Positions 53,335-64,000 of a stretch of 64,000 bases of DNA are shown in pieces. Position numbers and translations under genes: made by a program. The stretch comes from Lineus longissimus (Eukaryota; Nemertea; Pilidiophora; Heteronemertea; Lineidae): contig NC_088319.1 of NCBI RefSeq assembly GCF_910592395.1, positions 17,236,001 to 17,300,000 of the forward strand, written 5' to 3'. The notes beneath the pieces were generated by a model, which was given only the letters and a program-made list of their open reading frames with translations, ran no database searches and was not told the DNA's origin. How positions within the stretch are numbered: position 1 is the stretch's first letter; each line of letters opens with the position of its first letter.

Positions 53335-54098
53335 TGGTGTGTTCACACTGGATGCGAATTGAAACCGAATTCCGTAGAGCGCTCTCCGGAATACGAATTG
53401 GTTAATCCAGTTTCAGAACGGTCGCGTCACACTGACCCGAATACGCATTCAAATCGGTTTAAAACGCGCTACACTCAATGCGTATACTAACATCAAGCAT
53501 TCAATTTCAATCTGCAGATCCTGCAAGAGGCAAATTCTAGTACATGTACATACATACATAAAAAAATACAAGAACAGTTTCATTCAGCATACATTCCTAG
53601 GCCATTCACCATTCAATCTTTGGTCTCTGTGGCGTAACAAACAATCAAACCTCTGATAAGATCAACTTTACTCCGTACAAAAATAAATCTATTCAAAATT
53701 GCATGAAAAAATTATTCTAAAAACATCTTCATATTGTGTTTGGCAGATCATAACTCTACCATTTACCAGGCATTCACTTCAGCACATCCCACAAGACTAG
53801 CACAATCAATTGAATTGATAGAAGTTTGGCGCGGAGAATTAACGGAAGAGGAAGTGCGCCGGGCGCATGCACAGTGCGATCGAAATTATTAGTTCGTATC
53901 AAGCGCGTCACACTTGAAATCTCAATACGGTTTCGTTGATTCGGATTAGCTGATTCGCATTCAATTCGGTTTAAGAACCGTGTTGGTTAAAGCGGATTGA
54001 GATCGGTATGAACCGAATTGAGTGTGACGCCCCAATACGTATCAACGTTTTAATTCGAATTCAATTCGTGTTAAAACCCCAGTGTGACCACGGCATAT
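53335..54098. mobile_element. 764-bp MITE inserted in one array unit
   Basis: The unit sequence CTGCAAA|GATAATC is split exactly here, and removal restores an 851-bp period. The ends are imperfect inverted repeats: GTGTGTTCACACTGG at the left and the complement of CCAGTGTGACCACGG at the right. Subterminal regions contain many inverted GAATTGAAACCGAATT- and CGCGTCACACT-like motifs. There is no open reading frame for a transposase, so it is a non-autonomous DNA transposon. I see no clear target-site duplication, so the superfamily stays open. Confidence 0.85.
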
Positions 54099-57000
54099 GA
54101 TAATCTTTTATATCACTGAGGTATATAGATACAATATGTTGAGAAAAATCTGTACAACTATCGAAATATACGATTACTTGGAACTATTTCGGTAAATCAC
54201 TCTGCCGCCTGCGCGACCTTGTCACAATTTCGGCGCGTTCGTTTGCATATCGCATATAAGAGGCGAATAAAATCGTCACTTCAGCATGAAAGCCTTCACG
54301 GTTCAGCGCTGAGAGTGTTTGACTGTGGATCAGCTGGTCACAGGTTCGACTCCCGGTGGATCTGCCGCAGTTTTCTCTTTTTTTTCTTCTTCCTTATCTT
54401 GTTATCTAACCATCCACGTACAGATGTGAAACTTTTCATCATTATCATTATCATACCCCGTACCCAAACTTTTCAAACTGCAGCACATACTGATTCCGGG
54501 CGTTCGAGGACTACCGAGGATGGTTCTAATCGGCAGCTGGTATTTTCGAGGCTACATTGGGGCAAAAAAGTATTAGTGTCGGACCGTGAGTTTCAAATCA
54601 GAATCAGTCAAAGAGTTTTCTCAGGTACTGGTACGGCAGTGGCGTGCGTCTTTTTCATTGAAACGACCTCGCACGACCGGCACCGGCACATATGGTCGGT
54701 GATGATGGAGAGAGCGGTCGCCGGTACATATTCAGCACGGTTCACTAGCAGTTCAATGTGCTCATGACATGACGAGAGCAAATCTCACGGGTGGGGCGGA
54801 AATCTGCCATATTGCTGACATCATCGGCGCCAACAACGATGTCTTTTGACCCTGCCAGAGCAACACTCTGTTGATTGACTCTGACCCTGCTGACCTCGAT
54901 TTTTTAAAACTTTAAAAAAAGGCCATTTAAACGTTAAATCAACTGCAAAGATAATCTTTTATATCACTGAGGTATATAGATACAATATGTTGAGAAAAAT
55001 CTGTACAACTATCGAAATATACGATTACTTGGAACTATTTCGGTAAATCACTCTGCCGCCTGCGCGACCTTGTCACAATTGCGGCGCGCTCGTTTGCATA
55101 TCGCATATAAGAGGCGAATAAAATCGTCACTTCAGCATGAAAGCCTTGACGGTTCAGCGCTGAGAGTGTTTGACTGTGGATCAGCTGGTCACAGGTTCGA
55201 CTCCCGGTGTATCTGCCGCAGTTTTCTCTTTTTTTTCTTCTTCCTTATCTTGTTATCTAACCATCTACGTACAGATGTGAAACTTTTCATTATTATCATT
55301 ATCAATCCCCTATCCAAACTTTTCAAACTGCAGCACATACTGATTCCGGGCGTTCGAGGACTACCGAGGATGGTTCTAATCGGCAGCTGGTATTTTCGAG
55401 GCTACATTGGGGCAAAAAAGTATTAGTGTCGGACCGTGAGTTTCAAATCAGAATCAGTCAAAGAGTTTTCTCAGGTACTGGTACGGCAGTGGCGTGCGTC
55501 TTTTTCATTGAAACGACCTCGCACGACCGGCACCGGCACATATGGTCGGTGATGATGGAGAGAGCGGTCGCCGGTACATATTCAGCACGGTTCACCAGCA
55601 GTTCAATGTGCTCATGACATGACGAGAGCAAATCTCACGGGTGGGGCGGAAATCTGCCATATTGCTGACATCATCGGCGCCAACAACGATGTCTTTTGAC
55701 CCTGCCAGAGCAACACTCTGTTGATTGACTCTGACCCTGCTGACCTCGATTTTTTAAAACTTTAAAAAAAGGCCATTTAAACGTTAAATCAACTGCAAAG
55801 ATAATCTTTTATATCACTGAGGTATATAGATACAATATGTTGAGAAAAATCTGTACAACTATCGAAATATACGATTACTTGGAACTATTTCGGTAAATCA
55901 CTCTGCCGCCTGCGCGACCTTGTCACAATTGCGGCGCGCTCGTTTGCATATTGCATATAAGAGGCGAATAAAATCGTCACTTCAGCATGAAAGCCTTGAC
56001 GGTTCAGCGCTGAGAGTGTTTGACTGTGGATCAGCTGGTCACAGGTTCGACTCCCGGTGGATCTGCCGCAGTTTTCTCTATTTTTCTTCTTCCTTATCTT
56101 GTTATCTAACCATCCACGTACAGATGTGAAACTTTTCATTATTATCATTATCATAGCCCGTACCCAAACTTTCCAAACTGCAGCACATACTGATTCCGGG
56201 CGTTCGAGGACTACCGAGGATGGTTCTAATCGGCAGCTGGTATTTTCGAGGCTACATTGGGGCAAAAAAGTATTAGTGTCGGACCGTGAGTTTCAAATCA
56301 GAATCAGTCAAAGAGTTTTCTCAGGTACTGGTACGGCAGTGGCGTGCGTCTTTTTCATTGAAACGACCTCGCACGACCGGCACCGGCACATATGGTCGGT
56401 GATGATGGAGAGAGCGGTCGCCGGTACATATTCAGCACGGTTCACTAGCAGTTCAATGTGCTCATGACATGACGAGAGCAAATCTCACGGGTTGGGCGGA
56501 AATCTGCCATATTGCTGACATCATCGGCGCCAACAACGATGTCTTTTGACCCTGCCAGAGCAACACTCTGTTGATTGACTCTGACCCTGCTGACCTCGAT
56601 TTTTTAAAACATTAAAAAAGGCCATTTAAACGTTAAATCAACTGCAAAGATAATCTTTTATATCACTGAGGTATATAGATACAATATGTTGAGAAAAATC
56701 TGTACAACTATCGAAATATACGATTACTTGGAACTATTTCGGTAAATCACTCTGCCGCCTGCGCGACCTTGTCACAATTGCGGCGCGCTCGTTTGCATAT
56801 CGCATATAAGAGGCGAATAAAATCGTCACTTCAGCACGAAAGCCTTGACGGTTCAGCGCTGAGAGTGTTTGACTGTGGATCAGCTGGTCACAGGTTCGAC
56901 TCCCGGTGGATCTGCCGCAGTTTTCTCTTTTTTCTTCTTCTTCCTTATCTTGTTATCTAACCATCCACGTACAGATGTGAAACTTTTCATTATTATCATT

Positions 57001-60000
57001 ATCATACCCCGTACCCAAACTTTTCAAACTGCAGCACATACTGATTCCGGGCGTTCGAGGACTACCGAGGATGGTTCTAATCGGCAGCTGGTATTTTCGA
57101 GGCTATACATTGGGGCAAAAAGTATTAGTGTCGGACCGTGAGTTTCAAATCAGAATCAGTCAAAGAGTTTTCTCAGGTACTGGTACGGCAGTGGCGTGCG
57201 TCTTTTTCATTGAAACGACCTCGCACGACCGGCACCGGCACATATGGTCGGTGATGATGGAGAGAGCGGTCGCCGGTACATATTCAGCACGGTTCACTGG
57301 CAGTTCAATGTGCTCATGACATGACGAGAGCAAATCTCACGGGTGGGGCGGAAATCTGCCATATTGCTGACATCATCGGCGCCAACAACGATGTCTTTTG
57401 ACCCTGCCAGAGCAACACTCTGTTGATTGACTCTGACCCTGCTGACCTCGATTTTTTAAAACATTAAAAAAGGCCATTTAAACGTTAAATCAACTGCAAA
57501 GATAATCTTTTATATCACTGAGGTATATAGATACAATATGTTGAGAAAAATCTGTACAACTATCGAAATATACGATTACTTGGAACTATTTCGGTAAATC
57601 ACTCTGCCGCCTGCGCGACCTTGTCACAATTGCGGCGCGCTCGTTTGCATATCGCATATAAGAGGCGAATAAAATCGTCACTTCAGCACGAAAGCCTTGA
57701 CGGTTCAGCGCTGAGAGTGTTTGACTGTGGATCAGCTGGTCACAGATTCGACTCCCGGTGGATCTGCCGCAGTTTTCTCTTTTTTTTTCTTCTTCCTTAT
57801 CATGTTATCTAACCATCCACGTACAGATGTGAAACTTTTCATTATTATCATTATCATACCCCGTACCCAAACTTTTCAAACTGCAGCACATACTGATTCC
57901 GGGCGTTCGAGGACTACCGAGGATGGTTCTAATCGGCAGCTGGTATTTTCGAGGCTACATTGGGGCAAAAAAGTATTGGTGTCGGACCGTGAGTTTCAAA
58001 TCAGAATCAAAGAGTTTTCTCAGGTACTGGTACGGCAGTGGCGCGCGTCTTTTTCATTGAAACGACCTCGCACGACCGGCACCGGCACATATGGTCGGTG
58101 ATGATGGAGAGAGCGGTCGCCGGTACATATTCAGCACGGTTCACTGGCAGTTCAATGTGCTCATGACATGACGAGAGCAAATCTCACGGGTGGGGCGGAA
58201 ATCTGCCATATTGCTGACATCATCGGCGCCAACAACGATGTCTTTTGACCCTGCCAGAGCAACACTCTGTTGATTGACTCTGACCCTGCTGACCTCGATT
58301 TTTTAAAACATTAAAAAAGGCCATTTAAACGTTAAATCAACTGCAAAGATAATCTTTTATATCACTGAGGTATATAGATACAATATGTTGAGAAAAATCT
58401 GTACAACTATCGAAATATACGATTACTTGGAACTATTTCGGTAAATCACTCTGCCGCCTGCGCGACCTTGTCACAATTGCGGCGCGCTCGTTTGCATATC
58501 GCATATAAGAGGCGAATAAAATCGTCACTTCAGCACGAAACCCTTGACGGTTCAGCGCTGAGAGTGTTTGACTGTGGATCAGCTGGTCACAGGTTCGACT
58601 CCCGGTGGATCTGCCGCAGTTTTCTCTTTTTTTTTCTTCTTCCTTATCTTGTTATCTAACCATCCACGTACAGATGTGAAACTTTTCATTATTATCATTA
58701 TCATACCCCGTACCCAAACTTTTCAAACTGCAGCACATACTGATTCCGGGCGTTCGAGGACTACCGAGGATGGTTCTAATCGGCAGCTGGTATTTTCGAG
58801 GCTACATTGGGGCAAAAAAGTATTAGTGTCGGACCGTGAGTTTCAAATCAGAATCAAAGAGTTTTCTCAGGTACTGGTACGGCAGTGGCGCGCGTCTTTT
58901 TCATTGAAACGACCTCGCACGACCGGCACCGGCACATATGGTCGGTGATGATGGAGAGAGCGGTCGCCGGTACATATTCAGCACGGTTCACTAGCAGTTC
59001 AATGTGCTCATGACATGACGAGAGCAAATCTCACGGGTGGGGCGGAAATCTGCCATATTGCTGACATCATCGGCGCCAACAACGATGTCTTTTGACCCTG
59101 CCAGAGCAACACTCTGTTGATTGACTCTGACCCTGCTGACCTCGATTTTTTAAAACATTAAAAAAGGCCATTTAAACGTTAAATCAACTGCAAAGATAAT
59201 CTTTTATATCACTGAGGTATATAGATACAATATGTTGAGAAAAATCTGTACAACTATCGAAATATACGATTACTTGGAACTATTTCGGTAAATCACTCTG
59301 CCGCCTGCGCGACCTTGTCACAATTGCGGCGCGCTCGTTTGCATATCGCATATAAGAGGCGAATAAAATCGTCACTTCAGCACGAAAGCCTTGACGGTTC
59401 AGCGCTGAGAGTGTTTGACTGTGGATCAGCTGGTCACAGGTTCGACTCCCTGTGGATCTGCCGCACTTTTCTCTTTTTTTTTCTTCTTCCTTATCTTGTT
59501 ATCTAACCATCCACGTACAGATGTGAAACTTTTCATTATTATCATTATCATACCCCGTACCCAAACTTTTCAAACTGCAGCACATACTGATTCCGGGCGT
59601 TCGAGGACTACCGAGGATGGTTCTAATCGGCAGCTGGTATTTTCGAGGCTACATTGGGGCAAAAAAGTATTAGTGTCGGACCGTGAGTTTCAAATCAGAA
59701 TCAGTCAAAGAGTTTTCTCAGGTACTGGTACGGCAGTGGCGTGCGTCTTTTTCATTGAAACGACCTCGCACGACCGGCACCGGCACATATGGTCGGTGAT
59801 GATGGAGAGAGCGGTCGCCGGTACATATTCAGCACGGTTCACTATGAAGCAGTTCAATGTGCTCATGACATGACGAGAGCAAATCTCACGGGTGGGGCGG
59901 AAATCTGCCATATTGTTGACATCATCGGCGCCAACAACGATGTCTTTTGACCCTGCCAGAGCAACACTCTGTTGATTGACTCTGACCCTGCTGACCTCGA

Positions 60001-60552
60001 TTTTTTAAAACTTTAAAAAAAGGCCATTTAAACGTTAAATCAACTGCAAAGATAATCTTTTATATCACTGAGGTATATAGATACAATATGTTGAGAAAAA
60101 TCTGTACAACTATCGAAATATACGATTACTTGGAACTATTTCGGTAAATCACTCTGCCGCCTGCGCGACCTTGTCACAATTGCGGCGCGCTCGTTTGCAT
60201 ATCGCATATAAGAGGCGAATAAAATCGTCACTTCAGCATGAAAGCCTTGACGGTTCAGCGCTGAGAGTGTTTGACTGTGGATCAGCTGGTCACAGGTTCG
60301 ACTCCCTGTGGATCTGCCGCAGTTTTCTCTTTTTTTTTCTTCTTCCTTATCTTGTTGTCTAACCATCCACGTACAGATGTGAAACTTTTCATTATTATCA
60401 TTATCATACCCCGTACCCAAACTTTTCAAACTGCAGCACATACTGATTCCGGGCGTTCGAGGACTACCGAGGATGGTTCTAATCGGCAGCTGGTATTTTC
60501 GAGGCTACATTGGGGCAAAAAAGTATTAGTGTCGGACCGTGACTTTTCCTGT

Positions 60553-61212
60553 CAGAATCAGTCAAAGGGTATCCTGAGCTTTATTGTAGAACACCTTCGA
60601 AGTGGTGTAAGTACATCTCCATCAAGAAGAGGTAGACATCAACAAGATGCAGGAAACTCCAGCTGGTTATCTGGTCAGGTTGGGAAGACATTGACACAAC
60701 CTTCAAATGGTCCTTTAGCTGTACAAGACAACATAACACTCAGTGATGTAACGTAGCGTACGGCGTATGATGGCTTTGAAAATACGCCAGACTGCTGCCA
60801 GACATCGATTAGGTCTCAAGAGAGTCACTATGCCTTTTTCTACCAAGGTTACGACCGCCACGGTTCACTCCTAAAAAGTGACCGTTTCTTCTTCCTCCTC
60901 CTGATTGCCAATTATGTACGCTTTATGCCTGGTAAAGGACGCTTCGAGTCTGGTATAGAAGCTAAGTGTAGATATCACTGGCCAGAAGGCAAGGTTTATT
61001 CTAAAGAGACCAAATATAGCTGCCGGGTAATATCTGTTCCCTCAACTATACCAGTTAATGGCCAAATCACAAAGCTGAACCGTGCGCGGCAAGACTGTCT
61101 AAATGCATGCTTTCAACGCCTGAGTATCTCCAAACATTACACTTCCGCTTTTACGCACGAAATCAACAAAATGTGGAAGTTCAATATTATAGTATCGATG
61201 CGTCCTTCTTGA
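60553..61212 (+). pseudogene. Unassigned open region with one in-frame stop
   Basis: Right at the array edge, an acceptor-like CTTTTCCTGTCAG precedes a frame that stays open from about 60553 to a TAG at 60754, then continues open in the same frame to a TGA at 61212 (about 220 codons with one stop). The first part reads like a disordered protein tail (GVSTSPSRRGRHQQDAGNSS); the second contains PGKGRFESGIEAKCRYHWPE. I recognise neither. It could be a terminal exon ending at 60754, a decayed gene, or chance. Confidence 0.25.
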
Positions 61213-62099
61213 CGACGGAAGGTGAGGGCGGTACGGGATGACGTCATTTCGATCGGAGTATAATATGCCAAAACAATCTTGATAGGCAAAACGTTCACGG
61301 CTCATGCCATGCGAAGTTGTTAAATACATGTACTCTCTTTAGGACGTGTATAGAGGGTGATGGCTAACCAGCTATTTCATGGAGGAGGTCTCTGTAGATT
61401 TGTTATTGGCGCTTTCGACTCTATCACCGAATAGAAGCAACACTAGAGCGGCTAGTTGTGTTTTGATTGACCGAAAAACTTTTATACGGGAAGAGACAGC
61501 AGTAGAAAATTAATTTGATTATACAAGACTTATCGAATCGCAACTGAATAATATAAGAGAGTGTGTCCCGAGATAGGTCAAACTCCTGACTTCGTCCTAA
61601 GTAATTTTCCAACTGCATGGGTAATATTCAATTCAATCATAAAAGGAATACATGATTGCCAAGTTAACGCGAATTGCCACAAATATATGCATGAATTCAG
61701 CGTATAATTCGGTCCGAGGAGTTAGCACATCGATAGAAGTAGCGCGTGGATCACTCGACTTTTGGCGGAAGGTTTAAGTTGAGAGAACTCGTCTTGAAAG
61801 GCCGATATTCCTCAAAGCTGATCCACGGTTGGCATCAAGAGAAGGGAAATGAACTCAGAAAGAACAAGGACAAATCTGCGGAGGTTCGAATGGAATGTCA
61901 TCGGATTCGTTTCAGCGGAAGATTATGTGACGGACTGTGAATTGTATAGCGGGTTTAATAATATTATACCTTGATAGGCCGGCTGGTCAGCTGGAGGGTC
62001 ATTACTGCTATCAATCTACTTGGAGAACAGAAAGGATAAAAAGTAGCGAGCAGTTGTTTGTAAGAAGCCAGAGATAACAGGGGACCAGTGTGGTCAGCG
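61213..62099. other. No recognisable gene
   Basis: Only short frames without family resemblance or paired splice sites. A 64-codon frame at 61746-61940 is basic and unremarkable. Confidence 0.5.
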
Positions 62100-62235
62100 G
62101 TCAGCTGTCCCGTCACGTGAGATTACGATAGCAACGTCATCACATTGCTTCCCGGCTTTAAGGAAATGACGGAAACATGAGTTCAGCTTTAACGACGCTT
62201 TGGCGCTGAAAACCAGCAACACTCCTGAACCAAAT
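62100..62235 (+). promoter_or_regulatory. Promoter-like motif cluster
   Basis: CCGTCACGTGAG carries an E-box CACGTG (62114-62119). It is followed by a CRE-like AACGTCATCAC and an ETS-like CTTCCCGG within 50 bp. It sits 700-800 bp upstream of the possible signal-peptide exon at 62936. No start site is shown. Confidence 0.25.
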
Positions 62236-62935
62236 ACGCACTATATCATAAAATTCCAATAGGGGACGCCAGAAGCGCAGTCAACGACGAAACATCAAAT
62301 CTATATATTTTGCGGTGAGGATCTCCCTTTGGATCAAGGCGGCTTTGGATGTCTCTTTCTAAGATCTGGTGACACTGGGGACGTTTACTAACCTGTCCAT
62401 AACGTGAACCTTACTGGTCGTGTTATGGAGATTACGAGAGTGACTCAAGCAGAGTATCAATCAGTCGCTGTTTGCCTGTTCGTTGAGGATAAAGCTTTGG
62501 CGGCATCGCATATAACGAAGAATATCACAGCCTACTGCATGGAAGACTCTCTTTTCCTTTCGTTCAGACCAAGGATATTTGTCAAGATGGGTAACAAGAG
62601 CTGAGGTGCTTGGAATTATAGACAACATTGCTTGGGTCTTAATTACATTAACTCGTGATAATCACGTATCAAATGCACTGAAGAAAGACTTTGACTGGAT
62701 TCTTCAACAGAATGGGCAAACTGTCTTGAAGGTATAATGCAAAATGCGTAGTTTTGACTGGATAATGTAAAGATTTTTGATAATTTGTTGGCTGTAGAGC
62801 TTCTAAGGATTTCATTAATGCCATTATGGATAGTACCATGAGCTGATTTAGGATACGGTTGACTGTCATCCGGTTAGGAAATTGATGATTTTGACAATGG
62901 GGATGTATTTCAGACATCGGCGATGTGGCTTCTGG

Positions 62936-63020
62936 ATGTGTTTGGTGACGCTGCTGATGCTGTCGCGATTAGGATCAGGATACACCACTAATGATATTTT
63001 AGAGAATGCATCGAGGCCAG
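62936..63020 (+). CDS. Possible first coding exon with signal peptide (partial gene)
   Basis: An exon from 62914 (after TGTATTTCAG) to 63020 (followed by a strong GTGAGTATG donor) reads from ATG 62936 as MCLVTLLMLSRLGSGYTTND then ILENASRP. A short hydrophobic core followed by small residues resembles a secretory signal. No downstream exon could be confirmed before the window ends, so the gene, if real, continues to the right. The product is unknown. Confidence 0.35.
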
Positions 63021-63768
63021 GTGAGTATGACTTCAAGGCCTATACCCACATGCGCGATTAACAAAGCGTATAGCACCCAGGTCTTGAGCATCAAGCGCTC
63101 TCAAACGCGTACCATGTGTGGGAATAGACATCTCATTATAGTTTCAGGTTTTAAATGATGAATGGCTGGTTTTGAAAGCGTTATTAGAGCCTATCCCCTG
63201 CTGAAAAGTAGTCCTTTAGGTCAAAAGCGGTTCAGGTCCGAAATGCTCTGGTCGAAAACTCGTCTATGTAACTGCCATAAACGTACTTGAATGGAACCAG
63301 CCTCCTGACTGTGACGTGCACCATGGAAGTTTTATTATTTGACCAATAAACCAATGTTTTGATATTCATATTGCGATGAATCAAATCGTACTCGTGATAT
63401 AATCATATTGATCCGAGGGAAACAACCTCTCGGTTAAAGTGTTATGAACGAATCATTAGGAGTAACGCTGGTTTGAAAGTGCAATTGTTTTTTTACTCAT
63501 ATTATGAAAATATCGTAAAGAGCAGAGTTAATTTCAGCCACCAGTATGAAAAGGAATACACGTGTTAGCACATTGCTCGACAATGTTTGTGTATTATTAC
63601 TCTATATATGAGATATGCTTGAATGGCATACTATACCACAACCTAGATATGAATAATGTCGCGATCCATTCTGAGGCGAAAGCCCTAAAGGGCTGTTGCC
63701 GTTAGTTGGAAAAAATAGCCACTTTTACGACCACTAGGTGACCATGCTTCGCAAGATGAATGATGATT

Positions 63769-63802
<34 letters not shown>

Positions 63803-64000
63803 CGATGATGCTAGTTGCGCAATTGCACCTGTTAAATGGTACCCATGAATGCGCTGGTCGCCCTCGGTATGCTGATGATGGGTGACAATAAAAATAAATT
63901 ATATCATGAATGCCGAACTTTACCTTTAAACCTGAAAAAATTGTTGGCACTACACTTAGCAAACATTTCATATCACAATATGATATATTAAGTCCATTCT
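63021..64000. other. Right-end non-coding stretch with ATG/GAT microsatellite
   Basis: The trinucleotide run (ATG)n lies at about 63755-63810. Nothing else is identifiable; this may be intron of the gene starting at 62936. Confidence 0.5.

Larger units (their letters stand above)
47018..60568 (+). repeat. Tandem array of 15 units of about 850 bp
   Basis: A landmark (TTGTCACAATTGCGGCG) recurs at 47456, 48307, 49158, 50009, 50858, 51707, 52604, 54219, 55070, 55920, 56769, 57621, 58468, 59315 and 60171: 847-856 bp apart, except 897 after 51707 and 1615 after 52604, which hold insertions. The units are almost identical. The array starts at TACGGCAGTGGCG (47018) and ends at AGTCAAAG (about 60568), nearly the same point of the unit, so it holds close to 15 whole units. 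Each unit has a TATA-like CGCATATAAGAGG, a tRNA-like body, a T-run, an ATT/ATC microsatellite, GC-rich inverted repeats and a hairpin CGAAATA/TATTTCG. The open frames of up to 182 codons begin at TTG, cross a poly-Phe/Ile low-complexity stretch and break when the T-run changes length, so I do not call a protein. Confidence 0.97.

Noticed and set aside
47018-60568. Interpretation as 5S rRNA, histone or major spliceosomal snRNA cluster
   Set aside because: None of the conserved sequences of 5S, U1, U2, U4, U5 or U6 RNA, nor histone coding or 3' hairpin, is visible on either strand of the unit.

Overview
This is a eukaryotic, intron-rich window of about 43% GC by eye, with short exons and introns of mostly 200-900 bp. 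The gene content (single-copy-like lysyl hydroxylase, CTDNEP1, condensin NCAPD2, a SLC66A1/PQLC2-type transporter, and a NIT-domain guanylate cyclase) indicates a bilaterian animal. The NIT-domain cyclase, absent from vertebrates as far as I know, and the many TAGGCCTA and ACATGTA palindromes in non-coding DNA fit a marine invertebrate. An echinoderm or hemichordate is my best guess, but the sequence does not prove it.

Layout. 64-8398 (-): complete coding region of a lysyl hydroxylase (PLOD), 733 aa from 17 exons, plus a tandemly duplicated exon of identical length and phase that should be spliced as an alternative. 8540-10480: a 144-bp minisatellite and an older degenerate repeat field upstream of PLOD. 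13682-18488 (-): CTDNEP1 (Dullard), 244 aa. 18489-19311: divergent promoter region. 19312-23186 (+): an unnamed ankyrin-repeat plus C2-like protein of 1013 aa with a long disordered tail. 24722-34426 (-): NCAPD2, 1477 aa from 26 exons. 34427-37142: divergent intergenic region. 37143-40332 (+): SLC66A1-like lysosomal PQ-loop transporter, 387 aa. 41584-45700 (-): NIT-domain transmembrane guanylate cyclase, 684 aa. 47018-60568: a tandem array of 15 units of about 850 bp, each with a TATA-like box, a tRNA-like body with A/B boxes and a T-run. One unit carries a 764-bp MITE and another an inverted templated insertion. 60569-64000: mostly unassigned, with an open reading region that has a single in-frame stop, and a possible signal-peptide first exon of a gene leaving the window.

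For the five recognised or fully assembled genes I joined exons by hand at splice sites. In every case the summed coding length is a multiple of three and runs from an ATG to a stop, which is strong internal support. The genes are housekeeping or signalling genes with no operon-like relationship. They alternate in strand: two head-to-head pairs (CTDNEP1 with the ankyrin gene, NCAPD2 with SLC66A1) and two tail-to-tail pairs (ankyrin gene with NCAPD2, SLC66A1 with the cyclase). The least explained structure is the 13.5-kb array. The most testable functional novelties are the duplicated PLOD exon and the cyclase lacking one canonical metal-binding aspartate.
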